Shown: piece after piece, positions 50,881 to 63,689 of the stretch | How the letters are laid out: every line of letters begins with the position of its first letter | Numbering within the stretch: the stretch's first letter is position 1 | NCBI GenBank assembly: GCA_030549775.1 | Contig: CM060172.1 | Span: 127,337,122-127,401,121 of the forward strand | DNA from: Tamarix chinensis | Lineage: Eukaryota; Streptophyta; Magnoliopsida; Caryophyllales; Tamaricaceae | Direction: 5' to 3' | Length of the DNA stretch: 64,000 bases | Notes under the pieces: generated by a model | What the model was told of the DNA's origin: nothing | What the model saw: only the letters and a program-made list of their open reading frames with translations | Database searches by the model: none | Made by a program: the position numbers and the translations under genes

Positions 50881-52518
50881 CAAAATAACATATAAATCTC
50901 ATCTATCACATAGCCACCTATTAGACTTTATATCATTCAATGAACAAAAATATAGAAGTAGATCAAATGATATCACAGTAATAATTAATTATAGTATACA
51001 AATCATTATGACAACAATGTTGGAATTACTTTAAGAATGGAACCTCTATGGCCATTTAATCAATTAAATGAATATGATCATCCATGTGATCAAGACACTC
51101 AAAGTTAATTAATAATAATTATAATAATGATATTAATGATAACAATATTAATGGTAGTAATAAAAAAAACTATCAATTATGACACTAACATTAGTAAAAG
51201 AATAATAATAATAGCGCATTGAATTTTTTTCAAATCAAATCAATTCAAAAAAAATGAGACGAAGAGAACATAACCATAGGAAGCATTGATGCGTAGACAA
51301 AGCATGCAAAAGTATTTCCTATGAAGTAGCTTCTTTGATTACGAGCATTAACTAGTTTCCACATAGGTCTCTAATTTTCCAATAATGCATGAGCATACTG
51401 ACAATTAATGACTTTTATGTAGGTCCAAGTGAAAAGAGAGTCTAACAGCTTATAAGCTCCATTGGATTTTCATCCTAAAACCACACACTTATGGCAAAGT
51501 CATCTTATTATTTTTTTCATTTTTTTCATATAGGATAAATTACATGTAGGTTTCAACTTCATAACACTCCCACTCACATGTGAGTCCCTCTTATGATTGG
51601 AAATTCATGAAAGGCCACAACCTCTTCATAGTGACTACATCAAGGTTGTTCGAAAACGGGTTTTAAAGATCAAGGCCACAATCTCTTCTAAAAAAATCCG
51701 AACAATCAATTTTAGCAAAAAGAATCACAATGTTGACCAATTCTAGAAAATTACTTTCGAAACTAGGGTTTTAGGTCCAAAACATAATTTGGTCAAATCT
51801 TATTAATTTCTTCAAATTCAAAGTTTAGAAATGCAATTAGACATATTGTATAACATATTGTATAATCAATTTAAGAAAATAAGCCAATGATCGATCAAAT
51901 TTCAAAACCACAAGAGTTTTGACCACGAATTTTGATTTCTATTGATTTTAGACAAAATTTTCAAATTGACACTTTCAACCTGCAATTAAATAAATTTCAA
52001 AGCACCTTACAGAATCAATTGGTAAAAATTGCTTAAAATCAGATGAAGCAGAGCTATACCGATAAATCCTGATTATAAATCCAAATTTCATAAATCAACC
52101 ATATACAACAAAATCAACCCATCCAAATCAATCATCTAACTCATATATACATAATCTAACAACCAATTTAGATTATCATAAGCTAATTCACAAATCCGGA
52201 TAAAACCCGCAAGAATTTTGATCTAAGAATCCAATTCCAATTAATTTCACACAAAATTTTTAAATTGATACTTCTAACATGAAATTAGATACATTTTAAA
52301 GCATACTCTAAATTTAATTTATCTAAAATAGCTTAATCGGATAAAACCGACAAATTCGGATATAGCCGGGTCACAAATCCAATTTTCAGAAACCAACCAT
52401 AACCAATACAATTAACTATCCCAAATCACTCATACAACACATATATATATAATTAAACAACTAAATTATCTTATCATAAGCTAAATCATTTAAAATTAAT
52501 CAAAATAGAAGTTAGGGT

Positions 52519-52902
52519 TTAAGTATTTATACCAAGCGAATTGCTGTGAAATTGGAGGGAGTGAGGGGTGCTGGAGCATTGCCGGTGGTCAAGGAACACT
52601 CGCCGGTGACAAGCGGCGCTAGAGGCGGACGGGCGGTGGCACCACGCGGCTGTCCTTGTGCGTTGCTGACGGCTGCTCCTCGCTGCTGCTACAATGGAAG
52701 ACGACAACGACGAGCTAGAGCAGATGTGGTGGTGTGCTCGAGCGGGGGTGGCTGGTGTGGTGGTGCGACCTGGGTTGAAGGTGCAGAGCAGGAGGAGGCT
52801 AGGGTCGAGGGTCGGGGCACAGGGGCATAGACAGGGGACGGGGGACGAGGCTCGCGAAAAATTAAAATGGTATAGGGGCGGGATAGCAGGCGCGCGGGAC
52901 AT
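52519..52902. other. GC-rich island in CACTA element
   Basis: A block of about 380 bp of CpG-containing GC-rich DNA lies in AT-rich surroundings about 0.9 kb from the right terminus. Overlapping frames exist on both strands. In maize Spm a GC-rich downstream control region lies near the promoter end, and this may be comparable. A captured host-gene fragment is the alternative. Confidence 0.35.
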
Positions 52903-53039
52903 AAATTTGGGTTTTTTTTTTCTTTAAGTTTAAGGAATTAAGGGGTTTAAGTATTTTTTATTGCATTTTATTTTTTAGATTTTAGAGATTTGAAAAAAAA
53001 TTATTATAAAATATATGTGTGTGTGTGTGTATGGAACTT

Positions 53040-53095
53040 AAACATTTTTAGCGACTAATAAATTAATAATTAATGATAAAAAATTATATTAGTCG

Positions 53096-53133
<38 letters not shown>

Positions 53134-53240
53134 CGACGACTTTTAATAGTGATCGTTAATAATATATCAATAACGATAAAAAAAAATTGGTCTCTAAATT
53201 GGTTGTTAATGCACCATTTTATTGTAGTGTAAAATAAATA
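53040..53240. mobile_element. Second CACTA terminus nested in the first
   Basis: TTTTATTGTAGTG near 53218-53230 is an inverted CACTACAATAAAA terminus. To its left are TAGCGACTAA, TAGTCGTAAT and GTGATCGTTAAT motifs resembling subterminal repeats of a different CACTA family. The opposite end was not found. Confidence 0.45.
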
Positions 53241-53534
53241 AATTCAAATAAGGAAATATTTGTTACAAATAAATCGTTAAAATGATTTTACTACTTTAAA
53301 GAGATTTTATAATAATAAAAAATTTATTTTTGCTAATAAAATATAACTCCATAATAAAGTCGTAATCACACAATGAAGTTATAATTGGAAACAAATTTAA
53401 AATATTAAAATAAAAACACACAATGAAAATGGAAAGATATTTTAAATAAAAATCATATAGCTTGTGGAAAAAGAAATAAAATATCAAAATAATAATTAAA
53501 AAAAATTGAAAAACATTTGTCTTCCTTATATACT

Positions 53535-53765
53535 AATACCAACAGATATATGAGTGGGTATTAGTTTTGTTGGTACAATGTTACTAATACCCACAGATAT
53601 AAAAGTAGGCAAAATATCTGTTGGTATAACATACTATTACCAACAGATAAAAATTTTCTGTAGGGAAAACTTTCCTCATTGCCCACAAAAAATTATCTGT
53701 TGGTATTAGTAACTTTTGCCAACAGAAAAAAATCTGTGACTAAATTTCTGTTGGCACAAGTCATA
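53535..53765. repeat. CACTA right subterminal repeats
   Basis: ATCTGTTGG/CCAACAGAT units match the left side in type and spacing. Confidence 0.85.
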
Positions 53766-53777
53766 AATTTTGTAGTG

Positions 53778-56700
53778 AAGTTAAGGTTTAGAAAGGTGGA
53801 TTTGGTTCTTGATTATCCTTGATCAAAGTCATTAACCTCTCAATATAAAGGTGGAACTCTCATCTTTTTTCATTTTGTTTCATGTCACTATTTTATTTTA
53901 TAACCACTCCCTATGCTTATTATTTCCCCTTTCTTTAATGTGGTTAATAAGTCTAGAAAATGGTTAGTTTAGTACTCTTGCTTACTCTGGTGCATAGGTT
54001 ATAGGTGATTTAATATAGGCTTTAGAATTAGATTTTTTTATCTGCAAGGTGTAATGTTATTTCAATTTAAATCGTGATGTTATATATATTAAAATATCAT
54101 GATAATGTGTTCAAGGTGTTGAGTATGAAATCATATTGTTCTTATATACATATATGAAATATTTGTCGTATATAGATGTATTATGAAAATATGTTATTAT
54201 AATACCTCATTCTTTTAAAAGCCTGATTTATTCAATATTAGTACCCATGGGTGTAAAGATTTACCTTAAACCCTTATTTATGTTTTTGAAACATTCAAGC
54301 AAGACTTATCAATCTTTCTTATGATTTTAAACACTATAAGGCGTTCCAACCGCTGTTGAATTTCAAACTCATTTGAGACTCTTCTTTTTATGTGCATATG
54401 TTAATTCCTCCTTTTTTTTAAGTATTATAGGATTTTATAATTACAAAACCTAGTTGTTTTCAATATATATATATATATATGCTTTAATATTTTGATGGTT
54501 ATTATGTACAAAATTAAATTAAAATGCTTTGGTGTTATTTTATATTATTTTTATATTAATTTACCTTTTTGTAATACTTAGTTATTGAAGCCTATCATTC
54601 ACCTTCTAAATCTTAAAAATGTTATGTAAAATGTTACACCCAAATTTGGCATGAAATGTCAAAGCTTTAAAATTTGGGGATTTTTATATAAGGCTTAGCC
54701 TTTTGGTATTTTTGAGTGTTATTGTTATTTTTAATTGAACTTAAGGATTCCATGGTATTCATTGGAGTTTTTTATATGTAATTTGATATATAATTTGACA
54801 TATTTTGGATTAGTATGACATCTTTATAAAGAGTGAAAGTTTTGTAAAGTTTATGTAAAAAGTTTAAATGTTCCTCATATGTTTAAAGTGTTCTCCATGA
54901 CATTAAAAAAATCTTCACTAATTACTCCCTACTCACCATGAATAAGGTTAGTATCATGACTTTTGAGGGTTAATCTTGTCATTTTGTTTGTGAGGGTTCT
55001 GTACAAATATAAAAGATTGCAATGCAAACCTTACCGCCATGTGGAATCAGTTGAACCCTACCAAATTCTTCTTCTCTCTTTCTCTTTTGTGATTCTAAGT
55101 GAATATCTATTTTATATGATCTTGTTGATAGATTTTGTGGATTCATATTATAATCACATAATTTCATGAATATAGATATATGATTTTCCCTTATTGTTTT
55201 ACCTTGATTTATTTATCACTTGCTTCCAATTATCTTATGATTATTGATTATTGTTCAAATCTAACCCTATTTAATTGTAATCGGCATTTTTTGACACAAT
55301 ATTATATCAAATCTTGGTTGTTGGAGTAGATATGTTATTCAAGACGGCTTCCATGAGATTTAATATTGAGAATTTTGATCATGAAAATTGAATATATGAG
55401 TGACCTTAATTTAGAATGGTTTAGAGAAAGCCTTGCATAGGAAATTGAATAAATCATATTCAATGATAGATGATATATTTGAGGAGGTAGATCTGAAGGC
55501 CCTCTCTATCATGCAATTGTGTCTATCTCATAAAGTTTTGAAATAAAGGACAAAGGAATCAAGGATTGTTGCCTTTTGGTGGTCATCATGTTCTACCATT
55601 GTTGTGTAGTTTATTTGTTGTTTGATAATGGTTGTTTAATATGGCTGGCAATATTGTGTGTTATGACATGTATTACCTTTGCGTATGCATGGTTTGATAT
55701 TATTATTTGATCTCGTATTTTTTTTCATTATCTTATGTTGTATATATGATATGGTTATATGAGCTTGTGGTTTGCTTTGAGTTAGATGTATCTACTTAGA
55801 TTTTTTTATTGAATAGATTTTTTTTTCAGTGGTTTTGGTGTAGGCGTTTTGGTTACTTTTGAATCTTTGGGCTTGAGTCGAAGAGTAAGGTGTCCAATGT
55901 TTTTAGCTCATGTTGGGATTTGTGTGTTTGGTGCTTGTTCTTTTTGTTTTAGCTTCTATAACCTTTGTTATGAGAATCACAATCTATAAAGAGCTTTACC
56001 TCACAAGGGGATTTATCTCCTTGGCTTTTTTTATGCCCAACATTGCATATGCTGCATGTGAGATAAACGCACACATATCTTCTCATGGTAGATGTGACGG
56101 TAACATCTCCTATTTCTTATTTTACCTTTTACATTGTTCATTCAAAATGAATTTTCTAGTTGAGAAAATTAGGATGTTACATTTAATTTATGATAGTTAG
56201 GATTTTAAGCATGATGATAGGTTGCTTCCAAAAAATGTTTTTGTCGTTAGGCATGAGAATATGTGTATTTTCATGAGTATACATGCTTGTATTGGTATTA
56301 TGTAATTAAAGTTGGTGACAATGAAATTTGTTTTGTTGTTTTACCTCTTAACCATACTGGCTATTACCATGCATGTATGTGTTTTAAATGTTATTAAGTA
56401 TGTTATTAGTTGTATTTTAGTAAATAGATGTAAATTTATGAATTTGTCTTGCTTTGGCTACGATTGAAAATTTTGATTTATTTAGGGTTCTTGGTCACAA
56501 TGGCATTTTAGAAATTATAATTAGATTTTATAAAATTAGGGATTACCATTGTATTTATTAGGTCTTTTGCTTAAAATTTGATATCTAATATGCCATTGTT
56601 CGGAGTTATATGGGATTTGTTATAAATTTTAGGAGTTTTGAAGTGTTTAGGAATCTGTAAGGGAATTTAGGACCTTTGAATTTAATTCTAGAATTTTAAG

Positions 56701-59468
56701 TATAAATACTGAAGTTGTAAAGAAAATGTGATTAAAAAGATGATTGCGTCCTTTTGGATTTAATTTTATGAGTGGCCATTGAGGGTTTCTAAGCTTTTTA
56801 ATCTATATGGGACTTTAATGGACCTAATATTCATATTAAATGGGTAACCTAGATAATAATTTGGTCAAGTGTGAACATTTAATATATTAGCATGGCATAT
56901 ACCTCTTCGTGGAATTAATGTATATGTTAAAAAGGTTTACATAGGGTTGGTCATGGCTTTGAGGTGACTTGGTGATATTTCTAATTTATCCTTAATTTTG
57001 TAGGAGTAATGAGGTTAATTTGGGAATGTATGCCATATATTTTTGAGGAAATGTAAAGGTAATTTGATCTTTTTGATGTAATAAGTGTTGAATTGATAAA
57101 TGGGCTTATATTTTTTAGCATAGGGACAATCTTTGGCTTTTGATTGACCTTTGGTCAACTGCTAACTATTAATTAAATATTGACCCTTGACCTCGAATAA
57201 TTAGATTTTAATAAACTTTGAAATTAATTTGGATAATGTTTTGGGTCTTCATGCCTTGATGAATAATGTTGGGCTTTTATGGTAATGAATATTGTTTGGT
57301 CTTTGTGTCATGTGAATAATGTTAGATCTTGAGAATAATAGATTCTAATAATATAATTATGAAGTGCTAAGTGTCGACTCAATTATTTAAATAAAAATAC
57401 TAATGCACAGAACAAAAGACCTTAAGTTTAGGTCCTGTGCTCTCTAAAATTACCTATCCTAGAGACAAAATAGTATCATTGTATATCGATGAAGACTCTA
57501 CTATCTAGTACATCAAAACTTTATGAGAATTTATAAAGAGTGGATTTGGCGAGCGGAGGATTAGTCACCATCTTGTCCCATTCAAGTTACCGTCGAGCGC
57601 TGAAATGGTATTTGTATAATACAAGTTGGTCGTCCACAAAAATGTGGTCGAGAGTCTTCACTTTCCACAATGGTGGTCAAGGGCCATCGCTGCATAGAAT
57701 CAAAAGGAGTACCCTTTTTCTTTTCCTTTTTTCAATAAGTGTATCATTACTCCTTTTAATATAAAATGTATATTTATTTGATTTTGAGGCTAATCAATTA
57801 GCGACCAAACAGTCCAATTATTAACGAATAAAAAAATGACGTTAATTTTAATAAGTTGATTAATAGTGAAGACAATTAACGGTCATTGTAAAAAAAAAAT
57901 ATTTAGTATTTATTTAGTACGAAGGTAATTAGAATAGAAAATTATTGTTATATTTTATTTATATTATATATTATATTTAAAATTAAAAAATATTTATTTT
58001 AAATCTTAATTTAATCTAAAATAATAATAATAATAATAATAATATTAAATAATTAATATAAAAAAATTAAAATAAAAAAAAATTTCTCCCTCCATTATTT
58101 TCGTACCAAACAAGCAATTATAGTTTTCAGAATTATTTGATTAGTTGCTAGGATAATTGGTAGTAGCTAGCAATGCACCCGTTTCTTATAGGTAGAGGGG
58201 GGGACCCACAAAGAGGTCATCTCCTGACGTTATATTAAACCAGAAGTCCATCCTTAAAATCTACCGACTTCAATGGAGCGTAGTGAAAAGTATCCGTAAG
58301 TAACTAATAATGTATGCTACGTACGGTGGGTTCCTCACCGTAGATTACTATGACCCATAAATCTACTTGAACACGCCTGGTTGCTGGCAGAAGGAGCAGC
58401 AGCAGCAGTGCTGGTGGGACTAAATATAATGTTGAGCGTGATGGGTCTATGACAAGAGGGAAGATGCTACAGAGTCGGATATGGGGACAATGTGGATGAT
58501 TGACATTCTTTATGAAATTCTAACCAGAAGAACAATTGTACCGCCATCGTCGTTAGCCTGGCCATCCTTGTTCCATCTGTCTGCACGTAGTATTCATCCA
58601 GAAAGGACGGAGAAAAGTAAATAAAAATACTCAATAATAACTGTGTTAAATCAAAATATGTGACTGTGTTCTGACAGTCTCCCTTTTACCCAATAACCGT
58701 CTGCCTCTTTAGTCTTTAGCCACTCACTCACTCACTAGTCACTACTGAGCGAGCGCTACTCCAGTAAATGTAATCCCTCCATTATTCAAATCAAATGCGC
58801 TGGATATTTGCAGCACCTACTCATGTTTGTCTGATGTGTAAAATCTAGCGGTAGCTTCGTACAGGCATATGTATTCGGTATTCCTCATCAGGTGGTAAAG
58901 TAGCAATAACAAACAGACATTTACCCTGGGATAGGCGTCATTTGATGATCTTAAAAATGTTAACTTTAGTAGTAAAGAAAAAGAGAGGACATTGTTACGT
59001 CGAAAATCCTCTCACCTTATTTTACCTCCCGCTAAAGCGAGGGAGGAGATTAGGATGTAGGAGAGAGGCGGGCATTGTAAGGAGATGCAACGGTTCCGTG
59101 CTACGAAATGAAGGTCAGGCAAATGGTTTATCTTAGTACGAGGGTCCGCCAAACAGCCAATATATATTACCTATTTATAAAGAGCACCGAAATCGTAGGA
59201 CGATAGTAGTAATTTTAAATAGTACTCCGGTTTGCAAGTATTAGTATTGATTTTGCTCATCAGCATTTAATAGAGGCAGGGATGATAATGGGTCCTTGAT
59301 TTGATCCAAATTCATTAAATTTGTTTTATTTTTATCAGATTTAGATTCATAGTTTTTAGATTCGATAGGTTTAAATTGGGTACAGATTTATATATACTTA
59401 AATATATTTGGGTCTCTGTTTAATATATTTAGATCAAAATCTGATCTGTTAGATATATTTACTGTATA
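53778..59468. other. AT-rich intergenic DNA, no gene supported
   Basis: TGTTACACCCAAATTTGG at about 54632 resembles an LTR end, but no second end was found. 57780-57880 has GCGACCAA/TTAACGGTC motifs like a CACTA subterminal zone. (AAT)n lies at about 58020-58045. From 58150 to 59280 the sequence is less repetitive and might be single-copy. Small frames (55910-56200, 57540-57764) show no domain. Confidence 0.4.
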
Positions 59469-59478
59469 TATATGTACT

Positions 59479-62026
59479 AGTTTTTTTTTTTTTTGATAAT
59501 TGATGTTACACCAAATAAGCACAAAACATACGAAAACTCCTATGATTTCGAGAATCACCTATAAGCACAAATATAGAAGAAATAAGAAAACCTCCTATGA
59601 TGTCGAGAAACTCCTATGGTATCAGCGCTTGAATATTATGTATCACCTCCTCTGATCGATATGGAAACTCTTTTCTGCCATTTTTGATCCAAAACCCGAT
59701 TCGCATCTTTATAAAAATGATCATCCATTTTCTGCTCATTTCGACCTTTTCAAAAACTTTTCTGTTTTTGGACTCCCAAATCGTGTCCAAGATTGCGAAG
59801 AATGCCGCTTGCCAAATCTCTCCTCTCAATCCTTTACAGGATGCTCCGAGCCAAGCTCTAGCATTGTCCGCCACTGACTCGGGTATCACCCAATAATACC
59901 CTATCCATTCACACATTTCATACCATACCTTTCCTGTCACAGCACAATGTAGGAACAGGTAGTTGATGGTCTCTTGCTCGATGTTACACATAGGGCATAT
60001 GATTTCTTCCATATTGCTGATGTTCAACCTAACTAGTCTTTCCTTTGTGTTATGCTTTTGTTGGACCGTGAACCAAGCTATTAATTTAACCCTTGGAGGT
60101 GCTATACTGCTCCACATTAACTTTTCCACTTCAGTGGACCTCTGATTGTCTGTAGAGTTCTGATAGTGCAACTGACAAACAGATCTCACTGAAAACATCC
60201 CAGACACCTCGTGCTCCCAATCCACTGAATCATGTTCATCCTTCCTTAGGCCATATTGTTGGATCAGCTCCTGCATCTGCTCCGCTCTATCTTCTTCCCA
60301 TCCGAAGAGCTGCCTTCGCCATCTAAAGTTCCAGACCCATCTCGATCCCTCCCATACTCCCATCTCTGCCACCTTACTCCCCTGTTGCTCAAAAATCAAG
60401 AATAATCTAGGAAAGAGATTCCGCAAGGGTCCTTTTGTGTTCCAATCATCCTTCCAAAAACTGACTCTATTGCCTTCCCTAATAATGATCTCAAAAGAGA
60501 TAATCTCAAAAGATCATGTGCTTGCCTCGGAATGAATAGAAGAAATAACTCTTTTCCATGACGCACCTTCCATTGTACAGAATCTCCACCACCATTTAAA
60601 CAGAAGAGCATTGTTTCTTAGCAGTATATAACCCACCCCTAATCCCCCAGCGTCCTTCGGCTTCTGGATCACACTCCATTTGACAAGCGGTATCCCCTTC
60701 CTGTCTCCTTTCCCACTCCAGAAGAATCTTCTCTGAATGCTTATGATCTCCTTCACGACTCCCTTCGGTACTCTGAAAAGGCTCATATAATACGTTGGCA
60801 GATTGTTCAGAACACTTTTGATGAGGACTAGTCTTCCAGCTCTTGAGAGAACCCTTGCCTTCCACCCAGCTAACTTACATCTTATCCTGTCAATCACTGG
60901 TTTCCATGCTTCTTGCCTTCCTGTGTTGATGCCTAAGGGGAGACCAAGGTAGCTAATCGGGAGAGAGCCGACTTCGCATCCCATGATTTCTGCCGCCTCC
61001 TTCTCAACCTCCTTATCCACTCTCAGGCCAATAAGGACTGACTTGCTAAAATTGACTTGAAGGCCCGATAATAGAAACAGTCAACCAAGCGCTTCCAATT
61101 TTTGATGTTTTCAGCCGAAGTTCCACAGATTATCATCGTGTCATTTGCAAGCTGGAGGTGGGTGACTTCCACATTATCTCTTCCCACCTTGATTCCTTCT
61201 AGAAAATCGTTTTCCACACCACGTTTAATGAGCTGGTTGAATGCCTCTACAGCTAAGACAAATAGAAAAGGCGAGATGGGATCACCTTGTCTCAATCCTC
61301 TACCCATATTAAATGGTACTGAAGGTATCCCGTTTACAAGGATTGAGGCTCTTGCTGTAGATATACATTCCTTCACCCATCCTCTGAACCTGGGACCAAA
61401 GCCCATAATACCCGTCATCCTTTCCACAAACTCCCACTTCATGTTGTCATATGCCTTTTGAAAGTCCAGCTTAATCATCAGTCCCCTCGACCTATTCTGA
61501 CCCTTAACCCATTGGACCACCTCATTTGCAACTAAAGCCCCGTCAACTATGCTCCTAGCTCCTATGAACGATGTTTGTGAATCACTCACCAGCTTGTCTA
61601 CCACCTTTCTCAATCGAAGTGCAATGATCTTTGCTATCACTTTGTAGATACAACCTACCAAGCTGATAGGCCGATACTGGCTAACTTCCTCTACCTCGTC
61701 TACCTTGGGGATTAAAGTTATCAACATCGTATTTAGTGCATCTGGGAGCCTACCTGACTGAAAAAAACCCTAAAACTGACTTGGTAAATTCTTCCCCAAC
61801 AACTCCCCACATCTTCCTTATAAACCCCATATGGTAACCATCATACCCAAGCGTTTTCAAAGGTTCACAAGACCACACTGCTCTTCTGACATCCTCCCTA
61901 CTAGGAATTGCTTCTAGTTCTATTCCTTCCTCTCTGGTGAGCCTCTAGAAACCCTCTGCTGAAAGGCACACTTCTGGTAAATCTTCTTGTCTGTACATTT
62001 CTTTGAAGTAATCTGTAATGATCTTG
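59479..62026 (-). mobile_element. 5'-truncated L1-type LINE
   Basis: Minus-strand insertion of about 2.55 kb. Poly(A) shows as T14 at 59481-59494. TATATGTACT at 59469-59478 and 62027-62036 is the probable target-site duplication (10 bp). The sequence begins inside ORF2 (KIITDYFKEMYR), so the endonuclease part and ORF1 are absent, the usual outcome of incomplete reverse transcription. It is inserted in AT-rich repeat-like DNA. Confidence 0.9.
59614..62026 (-). pseudogene. LINE ORF2 remnant: reverse transcriptase and zinc-binding domain
   Basis: From the 5' side there is a pre-RT stretch (TLGYDGYHMGFIRKMW), then fingers (LIPKVDEVEEVSQYRPISLV), motif A (KLDFQKAYD) and motif B (GLRQGDPISPFLFVLAVEAF). 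The catalytic YADD/FADD box has become LANDT. The thumb (ISYLGLPLG) and zf-RVT-like end (WSSIAPPRVKLIAWF, then CPMC...HC) follow. Damage includes a TAG near 61948, a one-base insertion in a T-run near 61763, a frameshift near 61080 and an in-frame TGA at 60514-60516; the frame then runs to its stop at 59614. No RNase H domain follows. It cannot encode an active enzyme. Confidence 0.93.
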
Positions 62027-62036
62027 TATATGTACT

Positions 62037-62409
62037 CATATATAAATATACAATAATATTATGTTTATCATCTTTGTCATAATCATATTGAGACTCCTTA
62101 TTTATTTTTCAAATTTTTATTTCTGTATATATACTCTATAAACAAAATAAAAAATATTTTATTCTAAAAATATTAAAATAATATTTAAAAAGGTAAAGTA
62201 ACTATTTTTAAATATTTATCTTTTAACTCAGATGATTTTTTAAACAAATAATACATATTAAGTTATATAAAATCTATTTGTCCATTAGATTATTTTTACA
62301 TATATATCTATTTATCCATTAGATCTGGTAGATTTGGGTCTGAGTTTGAGTCTAAATAATATAAATGGGTCCTGATCCGACTAAATTCGACCCAGACCCA
62401 ACTCACTAT
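62037..62409. other. AT-rich host repeat split by the LINE
   Basis: ATGGGTCCTGATCC at about 62366 resembles ATGGGTCCTTGATT at about 59289 in the same orientation on the other side of the LINE. This suggests the LINE landed in an older repeat. No gene is present. Confidence 0.3.
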
Positions 62410-62863
62410 TGTAACACACCAAAATTTATTACTAAAAAAATTTTGTTTTATAATGGAAGCATAATCAAAATAATCAAATGTTACCGTCGTAATTGATGCT
62501 AACATGGTTTACCGTACTATCTTCACATCAATCATAAGGCTAAAACCATTAAGAATAGAACAAAGTAAATAGAAATAAGAGAAGGCTTATAAATGTAAAT
62601 GCGAGTTTGGAGATTTACTCTGGGGTACAATAACAAAATATAACAAAAGGGATACCATGGATCTAAAAGTCTAAAAAGGTATCCGGGTAAAACCAGCATC
62701 CAGATAACATGAATCTACGCTCAAAAGTCCTAATACATAAAGTCACTCTATCCCATACAAAGCATTAAAAGCTGAAAATTCATCAACTGAGTCCTCATCG
62801 TCCTGCACATAAACATCCGGGTCATCTACTTGTGGGAATGAGCAGCACTCATGAAAAAGATGA

Positions 62864-62882
62864 TCAGTACGCTACGTACTGA
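62864..62882. repeat. Hairpin in LTR, third full copy
   Basis: TCAGTACG-CTA-CGTACTGA has perfect 8-bp arms. Compared with 6453-6471, the second pair from the end is C-G instead of T-A. Confidence 0.75.
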
Positions 62883-63044
62883 GTAATGTAACAGTACGGT
62901 CGAAATAGGAAAAACATATAATTACATGCATTTAGAGCAAAAAATAGTATACATGCGAGATACAATAATCAATATAAGGTAATTACTGATTTCAAATTTG
63001 TACCATTAGAATATAACATGATACATTATTTTATTTATGTTGAG

Positions 63045-63440
63045 TTTAGGGACCCCCATTATTCTCTACCGGTAGAACGATTATCAATATATACAATCCC
63101 AAGGCAAAACACTCTCGGGCACTATTCTAGTCCGGTGGAATGGACAGGTCTTTCACTATAATTGTTTAGTATCTTATCAATGATTATGATTGTTCTCAAA
63201 ATTCATTTTAGATTGAGTTTAGAGACCCCCACTATTCTCAACTGAATGAACGATTATTCCACCTTAAGGCAAAATACTCCTTGTCACTATTCTTACCGAT
63301 GGAATGGTAAGAATATACAACCCCGAGCAAAATGCATCCAGCAACTATTCTCAACTGGTGGAATGATTATCAATATACAATCCCAGGGCAGTATAAGCCC
63401 CGTTAATATTCTCATCCAATGGAACAGACATATACAACCA
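63045..63440 (-). repeat. LTR subrepeat array, diverged
   Basis: There are five to six units of CCACTATTCTCAACTGGTGG or variants. ATATACAATCCCAGGGCA joins some of them, and TTTCACTTTAAATGATTAAT lies near 63451. Confidence 0.75.
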
Positions 63441-63689
63441 GTCCTGACTTGGGGAATCTTTCACTTTAAATGATTAATACCTTATTCATGACTGCTCTGA
63501 TAAGTACCAAACATAATTAAGGTAGGAAAAACATCAACATACAAATAACAAGACTGTTATCAAAAGTTAAGTTACTTATTTTCCCCTAGAAATAGTAAAT
63601 TCACAATCTAGACATAACTTCCCTGTATTGGTCATTTACCCACCAAATTTAGTATATCTTCCTCAAATATTATTGTTATTAATATACTT

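Larger units (their letters stand above)
47698..53777. mobile_element. Complete non-autonomous CACTA transposon, 6.1 kb
   Basis: The left end is CACTAAAAAATAATTCAC and the right end, read inverted, is CACTACAAAATTTATGAC. AAG precedes the first and follows the second, the 3-bp duplication characteristic of CACTA elements. Both ends carry dense subterminal repeats of ATCTGTTGG/CCAACAGAT. No transposase block is seen in between, so it would move only with help from an element supplying TNP2. The interior is mostly AT-rich and includes a GC-rich island at 52519-52902. Confidence 0.88.

Noticed and set aside
57540..57764. 74-residue frame with moderately complex sequence
   Set aside because: No recognisable domain, no splice or neighbouring exon support, and it lies in probable CACTA-related DNA.
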